A stretch of 64,000 nt of DNA from Terrimesophilobacter bigeumensis. Its GTDB lineage: Bacteria; Actinomycetota; Actinomycetes; Actinomycetales; Microbacteriaceae. The DNA lies in contig NZ_BAABAE010000001.1 of assembly GCF_039537265.1 (NCBI RefSeq), positions 492,009-556,008 on the forward strand, written 5' to 3'. Position 1 is the first letter of the stretch, and every line of letters begins with the position of its first letter. Of the stretch, positions 48,960 to 57,582 are shown one piece after another. The notes beneath the pieces are model-generated. The model searched no databases. It was given only the letters and a program-made list of their open reading frames with translations, and was not told where the DNA came from. The position numbers and the translations under genes are program-made.

Positions 48960-50004
48960 ACCGCGAGGCCGCTCCCATGCCGAGGGTGTCTATGTGGCCG
49001 GCATGGGGGTCGGCCCCAGGGACGGACTCCATCGGTTTCTGAGGCGCGGTGCTCAGTGGGAGGGCGAGCAGCTCGCCATGGTGGACAATCTCCTGGCCCT
49101 CGCCTGGCATCCCGTGCTGCCGGTCGTCTACGGCCTGTCCGGGCTGGGGCGCGAGGGACTGGTCCACGTCTGGGATGTATCCGGAGAGGGCGCCGTGGCG
49201 CTCGGGGAGACGCCGAGCGGTGGCGCGGAGCCCTGTCACGTCGCGATCTCCCCCGGAGGGGAGCTGCTCGTCGTGGCCAATTACGCGACGGGTTCGCTGC
49301 GGATCTGGCCGCTGGGGGAGGAGGGGTCGCTTCTCGGGGCAGGTGAGGGCGTCGAGTTGAAGGGGGCGAGCGTCGATCCCGAGCGCCAGGAGGGCTCTCA
49401 CCCCCATCACGTCAGTTTCCACGGCGGGCTGCTGCGCGTCATCGATCTCGGAGCCGACCTCGTACGGACCTTCGCGGTCTCCGCGAACGGCGGTGGTGCA
49501 GTGGTGACACCGGTGCGTGAGACGACGGTGCCGGCCGGGACCGGTCCGCGTCACGGCGTCACCCTGCCGGGAGGCGAGGTCGTGCTCAGCGGTGAGCTCG
49601 CCTCCACCGTGCTGGCCGGAGGGCTGGACGATCGGGAGGGGTGGTACGTCTCGTCGAGCACGGAGCGAACCGCGCGTGCAATGAGCGAGCGGCCCCGGAA
49701 CTATCCCGGTGACATCCAGCGCTCGGACGACGGTCGATATGTCTACGTCGCCAATCGTGGTCTCGATACGATCAGTACCCTCGCCGTAGGGCAGGGCGCG
49801 CCGCGTCTGGTCTCCGAGGTCGACTCCGGCGTGGTGTGGCCGCAACATCTGCTCGTCAGCGGCTCTGAGCTCCTTGTGGCGGGTCGGGGAGACTCCCGCG
49901 TCGTCGCGCTGGCACTCGACGACGGGCTCCCCGGCGACCCTCGGACCCTCTTCGACTGCGCGGCCGCCTGCTGGCTGTTGCCCCTGCGGCGCAACCGGCT
50001 ATGA
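48952..50004 (+). CDS. Lactonase-family seven-bladed propeller protein
   Basis: 350 residues. Repeated blades such as EPCHVAISPGGELLVVANYA, GSHPHHVSFHGGLLRVIDLG, TGPRHGVTLPGG and RSDDGRYVYVANRGLDTIST fit the 6-phosphogluconolactonase-like (YbhE/Pgl) lactonase family. Likely hydrolyses an aldonolactone made by the overlapping SDR gene. ATG 48952 lies within the end of that gene. Confidence 0.82.
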   Translation: MPEPRGRSHAEGVYVAGMGVGPRDGLHRFLRRGAQWEGEQLAMVDNLLALAWHPVLPVVYGLSGLGREGLVHVWDVSGEGAVALGETPSGGAEPCHVAISPGGELLVVANYATGSLRIWPLGEEGSLLGAGEGVELKGASVDPERQEGSHPHHVSFHGGLLRVIDLGADLVRTFAVSANGGGAVVTPVRETTVPAGTGPRHGVTLPGGEVVLSGELASTVLAGGLDDREGWYVSSSTERTARAMSERPRNYPGDIQRSDDGRYVYVANRGLDTISTLAVGQGAPRLVSEVDSGVVWPQHLLVSGSELLVAGRGDSRVVALALDDGLPGDPRTLFDCAAACWLLPLRRNRL

Positions 50005-50016
50005 GAAACTAGCGCC

Positions 50017-50997
50017 GTGGGAAACACGCGTGAATCACGGAGTCGACCGCTGACGATCGGCTTCATCGGGTTGGCGACGAGCCACCCCTTCGCCGATGCC
50101 GCGACCATCATTTCGCGACATCCGGATGCCGCCGTCCAGGTGTGGGAACCCGAGGCGGACCGGCTGGCCGTGTTCCTGGATCGCTTCCCCACTGCGAGCG
50201 CGCACGACGGGCTTGCCGGCGTGATCGACTCCGGTCCGGATGGCGCCATCATCTCCACCAGGCCGCCGGAGATCGCCGCAGCCGTCTCTGCGCTCGCCGA
50301 CCACGAGATTCCCGTGTTCATCAACAAACCGGCCGCCGCGACCCTCGAACAACTCGCGGATGTCGACGCGCAGGTGCGCCCGATCGCCGAGCGGGTTCTC
50401 AGCACCTCGGTCCTTCGTTTCGCTGAACCGGTCCAGAGCCTTGCCGCCCGGATCGACCTGGACCGGGTTCTGACGGCGAGAGCCACGGTGCGACATGATG
50501 TCGCCCGCTGGCTTGCCGGCTCCACCGACTGGCAGGACGATGTCCGGGTCGGTGGGGGCGCCATCGTCACGATCGGTATCCACGGGATGGAACTGCTCGT
50601 CACTCTCCTGGGCGCGCGCTTCGAGATCGAGTCGACGATGTCCGGGATCCGTCATCTCGAGGGACTGAAGAGCGAGGATACGGCGGTGATCGGGGTGCGC
50701 TGGTCGAACGGCGTGCTCGGGACGATCGAGGTGATCGGCGCCACGGAGGAGGAGCGCTACAGCGTCGCACTCGAGACCCTGGACGGGACCGAGACGATCG
50801 AGCTCCGTTCCGGTGGTCAGGATCCGTTCGGTTACGAGAGGACGATCGAGCACTTCCTCGGGATGGTCGACGCCGGTCGCCGTGGTCTTCCCATCGTCTC
50901 GCCCGTGGCATGGGAGCACACCCACGCCATCCTCGAGGGGATCGTGACCGCGTCGAGTCGTGCGCATCACCGAGCCGGGATCCTGCCGGCGAGATAG
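50017..50997 (+). CDS. Gfo/Idh/MocA-family oxidoreductase (1)
   Basis: 326 residues. Rossmann N-terminus TIGFIGLATSHPFADAATII with an altered GLATSH loop in place of GxGxxG, then INKPAAATLEQL where EKP is usual. In the active-site helix GGAIVTIGIHGMELL the His is kept but the usual preceding Asp is Gly. It may be a divergent dehydrogenase or have lost activity. GTG 50017 lies 12 bases after the lactonase gene. Confidence 0.82.
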   Translation: MGNTRESRSRPLTIGFIGLATSHPFADAATIISRHPDAAVQVWEPEADRLAVFLDRFPTASAHDGLAGVIDSGPDGAIISTRPPEIAAAVSALADHEIPVFINKPAAATLEQLADVDAQVRPIAERVLSTSVLRFAEPVQSLAARIDLDRVLTARATVRHDVARWLAGSTDWQDDVRVGGGAIVTIGIHGMELLVTLLGARFEIESTMSGIRHLEGLKSEDTAVIGVRWSNGVLGTIEVIGATEEERYSVALETLDGTETIELRSGGQDPFGYERTIEHFLGMVDAGRRGLPIVSPVAWEHTHAILEGIVTASSRAHHRAGILPAR

Positions 50998-51051
50998 TCG
51001 AGGCCTGCTGGGCGCAGCTGCGCAGCGCTACGGTGCTCAGTGCCGTGGGAT

Positions 51052-51975
51052 TCAGTGCCGCGGGGACTCCGGAGCGAGCCGTTCGCGGTCGAACAACGCG
51101 CCCCACAGCGGCAGGAGGCCCGCCTCCTCGAGGGGTTGCAGCGGATCGCTGCGACCGTGCCTGCGGAACCGTCCTGGAGAGGTCCCGTAGATGAGGGAGA
51201 ACCGTCGGGAGAAGTGGTACGGGTTGCTGAAGCCCGACAACGCCGCGACCTCGGTGAGGGACAGGTTGCTGCGCTGTAGTGCGATGGCGGCACGCGTGAG
51301 GCGGATGATCTCGAGGCCGCCCGCCGGGCCGCAGTGGAACTCCTGGTGGAACAGTCGGGAGAGGTGGCCGGGAGACATCCGCGTGGCGTGGGCGAGCTCC
51401 GAGGTGGAGACGATCCGGATGCCGTCGGTCTCCCAGATGGAGCGGATGACGTCGATGACGAGCACCAGTCGCGCAGGGATGAGCGATCTCGCCGCCGGTG
51501 GCAGTGGCCCGCGTACGAAGATGTCGAGGAGCAGCGTGACGATCTCCTCGCTGCGGAGGCGGGCCTCCCGGCTGTCATCGTTCGCGAGGTTCAGAAGATA
51601 GGAGCACAGTCCCGCCAGGGGTTCGTTGCCGGTCATCGTCTGTATGAGCGGCCAGTCGCTCTCCGGGCCGAGGAGGCCTCGCGACTCGACCTCGAAGTGC
51701 ACGAAGGCGTGGGACGATGCCCGCCGGCTGTCCCACCGGTAGGAGTCTGTGGTGCCCGCCCTGGCCAGCGCCAGCATGCCGGGCCGCAGGTCGTGCTCAT
51801 GCCGAGTCGGCCCCCCGCCCGCCGCAGCCCGTTCCTCGACGCGCCACTGGGCTGAGCCGCTGAGCAGCCAGACGAACTCGTAGTCGTGGAGCACGCGCGG
51901 CCCATAGGTCTCCGCGGGCAGATAGTCCGCCACCCGAACGGGCTGCGGTCGGATACGCAGCGGGGACCATGTCAC
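51052..51975 (-). CDS. AraC-family transcriptional regulator
   Basis: About 307 residues from GTG 51975. N-terminal cupin-like sensing domain (YGPRVLHDYEFVWLLSGSAQ), then the two helix-turn-helix AraC domain near the C-terminus (ATRMSPGHLSRLFHQEFHCG and SLTEVAALSGFSNPYHFSRR). Sugar-responsive regulators of this kind usually activate adjacent genes. The start is uncertain: the frame is open to ATG 52041, with no good ribosome site at either. Divergent from the PhyH gene, its likely target. Confidence 0.85.
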   Translation of the reverse strand: MTWSPLRIRPQPVRVADYLPAETYGPRVLHDYEFVWLLSGSAQWRVEERAAAGGGPTRHEHDLRPGMLALARAGTTDSYRWDSRRASSHAFVHFEVESRGLLGPESDWPLIQTMTGNEPLAGLCSYLLNLANDDSREARLRSEEIVTLLLDIFVRGPLPPAARSLIPARLVLVIDVIRSIWETDGIRIVSTSELAHATRMSPGHLSRLFHQEFHCGPAGGLEIIRLTRAAIALQRSNLSLTEVAALSGFSNPYHFSRRFSLIYGTSPGRFRRHGRSDPLQPLEEAGLLPLWGALFDRERLAPESPRH

Positions 51976-52000
51976 GATCAGATATTCTATGGCACTGATC
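51976..52000. promoter_or_regulatory. Short inverted repeat between AraC and PhyH genes
   Basis: GATCAG (51976-51981) and CTGATC (51995-52000) with an AT-rich 13-base spacer (ATATTCTATGGCA). Possible binding site or -10 region for the divergent genes. Confidence 0.3.
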
Positions 52001-52071
52001 TGGCATTGAGAAGCCCGAGATCGGGGGAGAACATGGATCAATCAATACTTGTTATGGATAAAGGAGTCACA

Positions 52072-52974
52072 ATGAACACCCAGACCATGGAGCGAGCCTC
52101 CCGGTCGGTCGTCCTTCACGACGACGTCACGGACGCCCTGATCGAGCAGATCCGCGTCGACGGCTACGGGATCCTCCGCAATGCGTTGAGCCCCGAGGAG
52201 GTCGCCGAGGTCAATGAGGAGGCGCTCCGCCTGTGTCGGGGCGACCTCGGGGAGATCTCGTACCAGCCCGAGGTCGCCACGGTCGAGTCCGACGAGGACG
52301 TCCTGCGGCGATTCCTCTGCATCCATTACCCGCACAAGGTGTCCGACGTCGCTCTCCGCGCGCTCAAGAATCCGCGGATCGTCAGCGCGCTGACTGGCGC
52401 GATCGGCCCCGATGTGAAGGCCATGCAGTCGATGCTGTTCATCAAGTCGGAGGGGAAGCCGGGTCAGGCCTGGCATCAGGACGAGCACTTCATCCCGACG
52501 CGGGATCGTTCGCTCACCGCGGTCTGGATCGCACTCGACGATGCCACGGTGGAGAACGGATGCCTCTGGGTCATCCCCGGCTCGCACCGGCGAGGGGTGC
52601 TCTACCCGGACCGCGAGCAGGACGACGCGCGGTTCGACTGCACGCGGGAGGCCTTCGACTTCCCGTACACCGACGCGGATGCCGTCCCCGTCGAGATCCC
52701 CGCGGGCGCCGCGGTGATCTTCAACGGTTACCTCCTGCACCGCTCGTTGGAGAACTCCGGCAAGCACGGATATCGTCGCGCGCTCGCCAATCACTATATG
52801 AGCGCGACCTCGCTGCTCCCGTGGAGGGAGATGCCCGCGGGCGAGTACGTGGGGGAGTTCGACTTCCGCGACATCGTCATGGTCGCCGGTGAGGACCCAT
52901 ACGCCTACAAGGGCATCGACGACGTCTCCAGGCCGATGTCCCGTCCCGACAAGGACGGCGGCTGCGACCGCTAG
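52072..52974 (+). CDS. Phytanoyl-CoA dioxygenase (PhyH) family protein
   Basis: 300 residues. Fe(II)/2-oxoglutarate oxygenase fold: iron ligands HxD in WHQDEHFIP and distal His in NGYLLHRSLENSG, with the Arg for 2-oxoglutarate in HGYRRALANH. Bacterial PhyH proteins hydroxylate varied small molecules and are not limited to phytanate. In this carbohydrate region it could oxidise a glycoside or methylated sugar. ATG 52072 follows AAAGGAG. Convergent with the next gene. Confidence 0.85.
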   Translation: MNTQTMERASRSVVLHDDVTDALIEQIRVDGYGILRNALSPEEVAEVNEEALRLCRGDLGEISYQPEVATVESDEDVLRRFLCIHYPHKVSDVALRALKNPRIVSALTGAIGPDVKAMQSMLFIKSEGKPGQAWHQDEHFIPTRDRSLTAVWIALDDATVENGCLWVIPGSHRRGVLYPDREQDDARFDCTREAFDFPYTDADAVPVEIPAGAAVIFNGYLLHRSLENSGKHGYRRALANHYMSATSLLPWREMPAGEYVGEFDFRDIVMVAGEDPYAYKGIDDVSRPMSRPDKDGGCDR

Positions 52975-52990
52975 ACGATCGTCGAGTGCG

Positions 52991-53010
52991 CGGTGCCCGC
53001 AAGGGTGCCG
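52991..53010. terminator. Weak hairpin between convergent genes
   Basis: CGGTGCCC (52991-52998) and GGGTGCCG (53003-53010), loop GCAA, pairing with two G-U wobbles. Possible terminator for the PhyH gene. Confidence 0.4.
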
Positions 53011-53052
53011 CACACTTGCGTTCTCGACTCCAGGATGACCGCGGCTCCCGAG

Positions 53053-54078
53053 TCAGGCCATTCGGTTCAGGTCCTTCGGGCCCACGGTGTGCTTGAGAGG
53101 CTTGCCGCCGAAGAACGCCTCGATCTCATCGACGACGATTCCGCCCTGACGCAGGTGTCCTTCGAACGTGCCGGCGGCGCGGTGCGGCGTGAGCAGCACA
53201 TTCGGGAGTAGGCGCAGCGGGCTGTCGGTCGGCAGCGGTTCGTCGTCGAACACGTCGATAGCCGCGTCGATCCGACCGCTCTGAAGCTCGGCCAGCAGTG
53301 CGGCGGGGTCGACGAGCCATGACCGCGCGGTGTTGACCAGGCCTGCCCCGTCCTGCATCAGCGCGAACTGCTCGGCCGAGAGCATTCGATAGGTCCCGGG
53401 GAGGGATGGCGCGTGCAGGGCGACGATGCGCGAATGGCTGAGTAGCGCGTCCAGGCCGACGAGTTCGGTGTCCAGGGCGTGCGCATCGTCAGCGTCCAGG
53501 GTCGGATCGTAGATGAGGGTGCGCGCACCCAGCGACTGGACGAGCCGCAGGTATGCCCGTCCGGTGCGAGACGCCCCCACGATGCCGATGGTCGCACCAT
53601 CGATCTCGTGTTGCGGGGGAGCTTGCTCGGCAAGCGCCCAGTCGGCGCGGTCGTGCATGGCGTGGTCGAAACGCGGTAGCTGGTGAAGCAGGGCCAGGGT
53701 GAACGCCAGCGAGACCTCCGCGACGGGTCGGGCCATCGCGTCACCGGCCTGCGTGACCAGGATTCCTCGCCTGAAAAGCTCATCGGTGACAAAGGACTTG
53801 ACGCTGGCGCCCGTGTGCGCCACGAGTTTCAGCGCGGGGAAGCGATCGAGGGTGACCGCATCCAGTGGTGGGGTCCCCCAGTCGGTGATCAGAACCTCCA
53901 CGGCAGAGAGGTCGATATCGGGGCCGACGGCGGGGAGGCTGCCACGGAAAAGGAGGCCGGATGGGCGGGATCCCCCGGAGGCTTTCGCGAGTCGATCGAG
54001 CGTTGGCTGATCGAAGAAGCGAGGTTGGAGCTTCTCGGCGACGAGAGCGAGCACCCGGGGTGCGGTCAGTTCGGCCAT
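53053..54078 (-). CDS. D-2-hydroxyacid dehydrogenase family protein
   Basis: 341 residues. NAD-binding motif IGIVGASRTGRAYL, catalytic Arg in LVNTARSWLVD, Glu in FDDEPLPTDSPL and His in LLTPHRAAGTFEG. The family interconverts 2-keto and 2-hydroxy acids, such as hydroxypyruvate or glyoxylate. Probably reduces a 2-keto acid from sugar cleavage. Followed on the same strand by the sugar importer genes, which are upstream in transcription (34-base gap). Confidence 0.87.
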   Translation of the reverse strand: MAELTAPRVLALVAEKLQPRFFDQPTLDRLAKASGGSRPSGLLFRGSLPAVGPDIDLSAVEVLITDWGTPPLDAVTLDRFPALKLVAHTGASVKSFVTDELFRRGILVTQAGDAMARPVAEVSLAFTLALLHQLPRFDHAMHDRADWALAEQAPPQHEIDGATIGIVGASRTGRAYLRLVQSLGARTLIYDPTLDADDAHALDTELVGLDALLSHSRIVALHAPSLPGTYRMLSAEQFALMQDGAGLVNTARSWLVDPAALLAELQSGRIDAAIDVFDDEPLPTDSPLRLLPNVLLTPHRAAGTFEGHLRQGGIVVDEIEAFFGGKPLKHTVGPKDLNRMA

Positions 54079-54112
54079 TCGTCCCTCGGCTTCTCTACGA
54101 AGACCTCGGCAC

Positions 54113-54985
54113 TCATCCTTTGATCCCCGTGCTCGTGACGCCCTCCTCGACGTAGCGCTGCGCCATGAGATAGGCGAGGAAGATCGGGACGAGCGCGATG
54201 ACCGATCCGGCGAGAACGCTGCTCAGCGTCACGTTCTTCTGCTGGAGGGAGGAGATGCCCACCGTGAGCGTCCACAGGTCGGAGCTTTGCGTGACGATGA
54301 GTGGCCAGAGGAAGTCGTTCCAATGCCACAGGAAGACGAAGAGTCCGAGTGTCGCGAGAACCGGCTTGCACAGCGGAAGCACGATCGTGAAGAACACGCG
54401 GAGATCACCTGCTCCGTCGAGTTTCGCCGCCTCGAACAACTCGTCGGGGAGCCCGCCGATGAACTGCCGCATGAGGAATACCGCCTGGGCATTCGCCAGG
54501 GTGGGGAGGATGAGTCCCCAGTAGGTATCCACGCCGCCCATTCTGGCCAGCACGATAAAAGTGGGAATCAGCGTGACCTGGAACGGCACCATGATCATGG
54601 CGAGGAAGGACCAGAAGATGACATCCCTGCCGGGGAACCGCTTCTTCGCGAATGCGTAGCCCGCCAGGGAGGCCAGGAACAGTACTGCCACCACGCTGAC
54701 CAGGCTGTACAAAAGCGTGTTGCCGAGCCAGACCAGGATGTTCTGGCCCGCGAGGATCCTTTCGTACGCCGCAGTCGAAAGATCCCAGGGGATCAGGCTC
54801 GCCGGAAAGTCGAGCGCGCGCTCTGGCTTCAGGCTCAACATCACCAACGCGTAGAACGGGAAGAAGCACAGCGCGGCCAGGATGCTGAGCCCCGCCCAGC
54901 GGAGGACATTTCCTCTTCGCGTCGGCTCCAGTGCGCGATAGGAGCGTCGCCTCGAAGGTGAAAGCTCTACGGTTGCCTGCGTCAT
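54113..54985 (-). CDS. Sugar ABC transporter permease, MalG/UgpE type
   Basis: 290 residues, six membrane segments. The EAA loop is EAAKLDGAGDLRVFFTIVLP, which docks the ATPase. C-terminus TSTGIKG is typical (GavKG end). Starts directly after the MalF-type gene. Confidence 0.92.
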   Translation of the reverse strand: MTQATVELSPSRRRSYRALEPTRRGNVLRWAGLSILAALCFFPFYALVMLSLKPERALDFPASLIPWDLSTAAYERILAGQNILVWLGNTLLYSLVSVVAVLFLASLAGYAFAKKRFPGRDVIFWSFLAMIMVPFQVTLIPTFIVLARMGGVDTYWGLILPTLANAQAVFLMRQFIGGLPDELFEAAKLDGAGDLRVFFTIVLPLCKPVLATLGLFVFLWHWNDFLWPLIVTQSSDLWTLTVGISSLQQKNVTLSSVLAGSVIALVPIFLAYLMAQRYVEEGVTSTGIKG

Positions 54986-55948
54986 CTATCTCTCCCGAAA
55001 AAATCTTCGTTGAATGAGTGCGACCGTGATCGTCATGACGAAGATCGTCACTCCGATCGCCGCAGCGTAGCCGAAGTTGAAATACTTGAAGCCTTGTTCG
55101 TAGAGCATGTAGACGAGAGAGTAGCTTCCTCGCGAAGGCCCACCCTGAGTCATCACGAAAATCAGGTCGAAGATCTGAAAGGCCGTGGTCGTTTCGATCA
55201 CGACGAGAAAGAACAGGGTCGGCTTAAGGTGAGGCAGCACGATGTAGCCGAAGCGCTGCCACGCGTTCGCGCCGTCGACGAGTGCTGCCTCCTCCAGCTC
55301 TCGGGGCACGTCCTGCAGGGCGGCGAGCACGATCAGCATCCCGAAGCCGAAGCGCGCCCAGACGAGGACGATGACCAGGGCCGGGATGACGAGCACCTGT
55401 GAGCTGAGCCATGAATCGGTGAGCCCGAAGGGAGCCAGAAGAGTCGACAGCGGGCCATTCGACGAGAAGATCCAGATGAAGATCGAGCTCACCAGAACCA
55501 GCGACGTGATGACCGGCAGGAAGAAGACTGACCGGAAGAACCGTGAGCCGCGGAATCCTCTGCGCACGGTGAGGGCGGTGAAGACCGACAGCGCGATGGA
55601 CAACGGCACGCAGACGGCGAAGATCACCGTGATGCGCAGAGACTGCCAGAAGACCGGATCGGCGAACATCCGCTGGAAGTTGGCGAGGCCCTTCCAGGCG
55701 AGAGTGCCGGAGATGTCGTAGTCGAAGAGGCTGAGCCCGACACCGGCGATGGCGGGTCCGAAGCGGAAGACCAGGAACAGGAGGAAAGCGGGGAGGACGA
55801 AAAGAAAGCCGATCATGGCTTCGCGACGTCGAACGATCCGCCTCGCGACCATCGAGAGTGGGCGGGTGCGGATTCCGCGGGATTCCGGTTGGTTCGGTTC
55901 TGTCACCCGCGCCGTCGGGCGCTGCACCAACTCTTCAAATACTTTCAA
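54986..55948 (-). CDS. Sugar ABC transporter permease, MalF/UgpA type
   Basis: 320 residues from TTG 55948, six membrane segments. IGFLFVLPAFLLFLVFRFGP opens the membrane part; the EAA loop is EEAALVDGANAWQRFGYIVL. The longer frame to 56005 would run through the strong hairpin at 55966-56003, and AGAGGA lies ahead of the TTG; so the short start is preferred. ATG 55857 (MVARRIVRRREAMIGF region) is another option. Confidence 0.9.
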   Translation of the reverse strand: MKVFEELVQRPTARVTEPNQPESRGIRTRPLSMVARRIVRRREAMIGFLFVLPAFLLFLVFRFGPAIAGVGLSLFDYDISGTLAWKGLANFQRMFADPVFWQSLRITVIFAVCVPLSIALSVFTALTVRRGFRGSRFFRSVFFLPVITSLVLVSSIFIWIFSSNGPLSTLLAPFGLTDSWLSSQVLVIPALVIVLVWARFGFGMLIVLAALQDVPRELEEAALVDGANAWQRFGYIVLPHLKPTLFFLVVIETTTAFQIFDLIFVMTQGGPSRGSYSLVYMLYEQGFKYFNFGYAAAIGVTIFVMTITVALIQRRFFRER

Positions 55949-55965
55949 TAGTTGTCCTCTGGAGA

Positions 55966-56003
55966 GTCTGACAGGGCAGGGTGCGTACCCTGCCCTGTCA
56001 GAC
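55966..56003 (-). terminator. Perfect 17-bp hairpin between binding-protein and permease genes
   Basis: Arms 55966-55982 and 55987-56003 are exact complements (GTCTGACAGGGCAGGGT on the left) around loop GCGT. It lies between the sugar-binding-protein stop (56065) and the MalF-type start. As at 38417-38450, it probably limits permease transcription or protects the upstream mRNA end. Confidence 0.8.
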
Positions 56004-56064
56004 ATTACGCTCAGGAACTCGAGACGATCACGCTCGGCTCCCAGGCATCGTGGTCATGTTCCTC

Positions 56065-57309
56065 TTAGTTGAAGAACTGGGCGGCCGCCGATGCGGCGTC
56101 GTCCAAGGCCTGTTCGGCCGTCTTGGTGCCGAGCAGCGCCGCCTGGATCTCGGGAGCGAGTACCCCCATGACCTCGCGCGAGTGCGGGTTCAGCTCGCCG
56201 ACGGTCACCGTCGACAGCGTCGCCTCGACGGCGGTCTGCAAGGCGTCGTCGGGGTAGAGACCGCCGCCCTCCTTCAGGGGAGAGAAGTAGCCCGCCGCGA
56301 CATCGTACTTCGCGAGGTTCTCGGCGTCGGAGGCGAAGGATGCGAACTCTGCGGCTGCCTCCTTGGCGTCCGAGCCCTTGAGCAGCGAAAGCGACCCCAC
56401 GGTTCCATACGCGACGCTCTCCTTGTTGGTCAGCGGCGGACCCACGTGGATGTTGTCCTCACCCCAGAACGGCTTCAGGTCGTTGGGGCTGTTCTGGGTC
56501 GTGCAGGCAACCTTGTTGCTCGCGCTGGGGCTCTGTTCGAAGGCAGGTGTCGTGGAGATCATGTCCTTCGGGATGTAACCGTTCTTGGCGAGATCCACGA
56601 GGAACTGGAGAGCCTCTACGCCGGCGTCGCTGTTGAACGCCACCCCGGTGCCGTCTTCGTTGAAGACCGATCCGCCCGCTTGCCACAGCCACGGGTAGAA
56701 CTGGTTGTTCAGGGAAACCTCGGGAGCGCCGAAGTACTCGGTCGCGTAGATCCCGTGCTCCTTGAATGTGGGGGCAAGATCCATCAGTTCTTCCCACGTC
56801 TCGGGGTATTCCGTGACACCCGCCGCTTTGAACGCTGCCTTGTTGCACAGCAGCGGATACGCCGAGGTCAGCACCGGCACGCCCATCATGTTGCCGTTGA
56901 TGGTCACCGCATCCGCGACGTTGTCGAGGAAGCTGCTGCGCTTCTCGTCGGAGAGATACGGACCGATCGGCTCGATGGAGTCGGCGTAGACCGACAGCTG
57001 GTCGGGGACGAGATAGACGAGATCGGGGCCTTTGCCGCCGGCAATGGCCGTCGTCAGGGCCTGGTCGCGATTGGCCCAGGGGAACACCTCGTACTCGACG
57101 GTGATGTTCTTGTGTTCGGCCTCGAAGGCGTCGATGACGCCGTCCCAGTAGGCCTTATGGGTCGGCTCGTCGAAGATGACGGGATAGACCCACATCGTCA
57201 CCGTCTTCGGTGAGTCGTCGGCTGGTTCGGGTGCTGCGGTGCATCCGACCAGAGCGACCGCGGCGGTCAGCGCCGTTGCGGTTGCTAATGCGAGTTTGTG
57301 ATGACGCAT
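56065..57309 (-). CDS. Sugar-binding lipoprotein of an ABC importer
   Basis: 414 residues. Signal peptide with lipobox ALVGC, lipidation expected at C23. The rest is a family 1 extracellular solute-binding protein (VTMWVYPVIFDEPTHKAYWD; EYEVFPWANRDQALTTAIAG; YPETWEELMDLAPTFKEHG). It delivers a mono- or oligosaccharide to the two permeases. AAAGGAGCAAC precedes ATG. No ATPase gene is nearby, so a shared MsmK/MsiK-type ATPase is assumed. Confidence 0.92.
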   Translation of the reverse strand: MRHHKLALATATALTAAVALVGCTAAPEPADDSPKTVTMWVYPVIFDEPTHKAYWDGVIDAFEAEHKNITVEYEVFPWANRDQALTTAIAGGKGPDLVYLVPDQLSVYADSIEPIGPYLSDEKRSSFLDNVADAVTINGNMMGVPVLTSAYPLLCNKAAFKAAGVTEYPETWEELMDLAPTFKEHGIYATEYFGAPEVSLNNQFYPWLWQAGGSVFNEDGTGVAFNSDAGVEALQFLVDLAKNGYIPKDMISTTPAFEQSPSASNKVACTTQNSPNDLKPFWGEDNIHVGPPLTNKESVAYGTVGSLSLLKGSDAKEAAAEFASFASDAENLAKYDVAAGYFSPLKEGGGLYPDDALQTAVEATLSTVTVGELNPHSREVMGVLAPEIQAALLGTKTAEQALDDAASAAAQFFN

Positions 57310-57399
57310 GTTGCTCCTTTTAACTCTGGGGCCAGCCGGCTCTGGGCCGATCGGCCGTGCGGGTGTCTCTCGGTATTCAACAAATCATGAATTTCGGCC

Positions 57400-57431
57400 T
57401 AGACCGTAGTCCTCTCGTAGGATATGATCAA
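57400..57431. promoter_or_regulatory. Overlapping divergent promoters
   Basis: Plus strand: TAGACC (57400-57405), 17 bases, TATGAT (57423-57428). Minus strand: TTGATC (57431-57426), 17 bases, TACGGT (57408-57403). The two promoters face across the same DNA, so the importer operon and the isomerase operon would compete for polymerase. An imperfect palindrome AAATCATGAATTT lies at 57382-57394. The whole 273-base gap between the genes shows no other coding signal. Confidence 0.5.
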
Positions 57432-57582
57432 CGAACGGGCGATGTCAATAGCGCTCCCGCGCAGGTGGCTCTGCCTTCGCCTGCTGCTGAAAATGCCTTA
57501 AGTCCTGCCGTCGAATCCCGGCCAGAGTGACTCCCCTCGGGATCTCTGCCAGCGCGCCGGCTTGGCTCGATCGAGGAGAACC

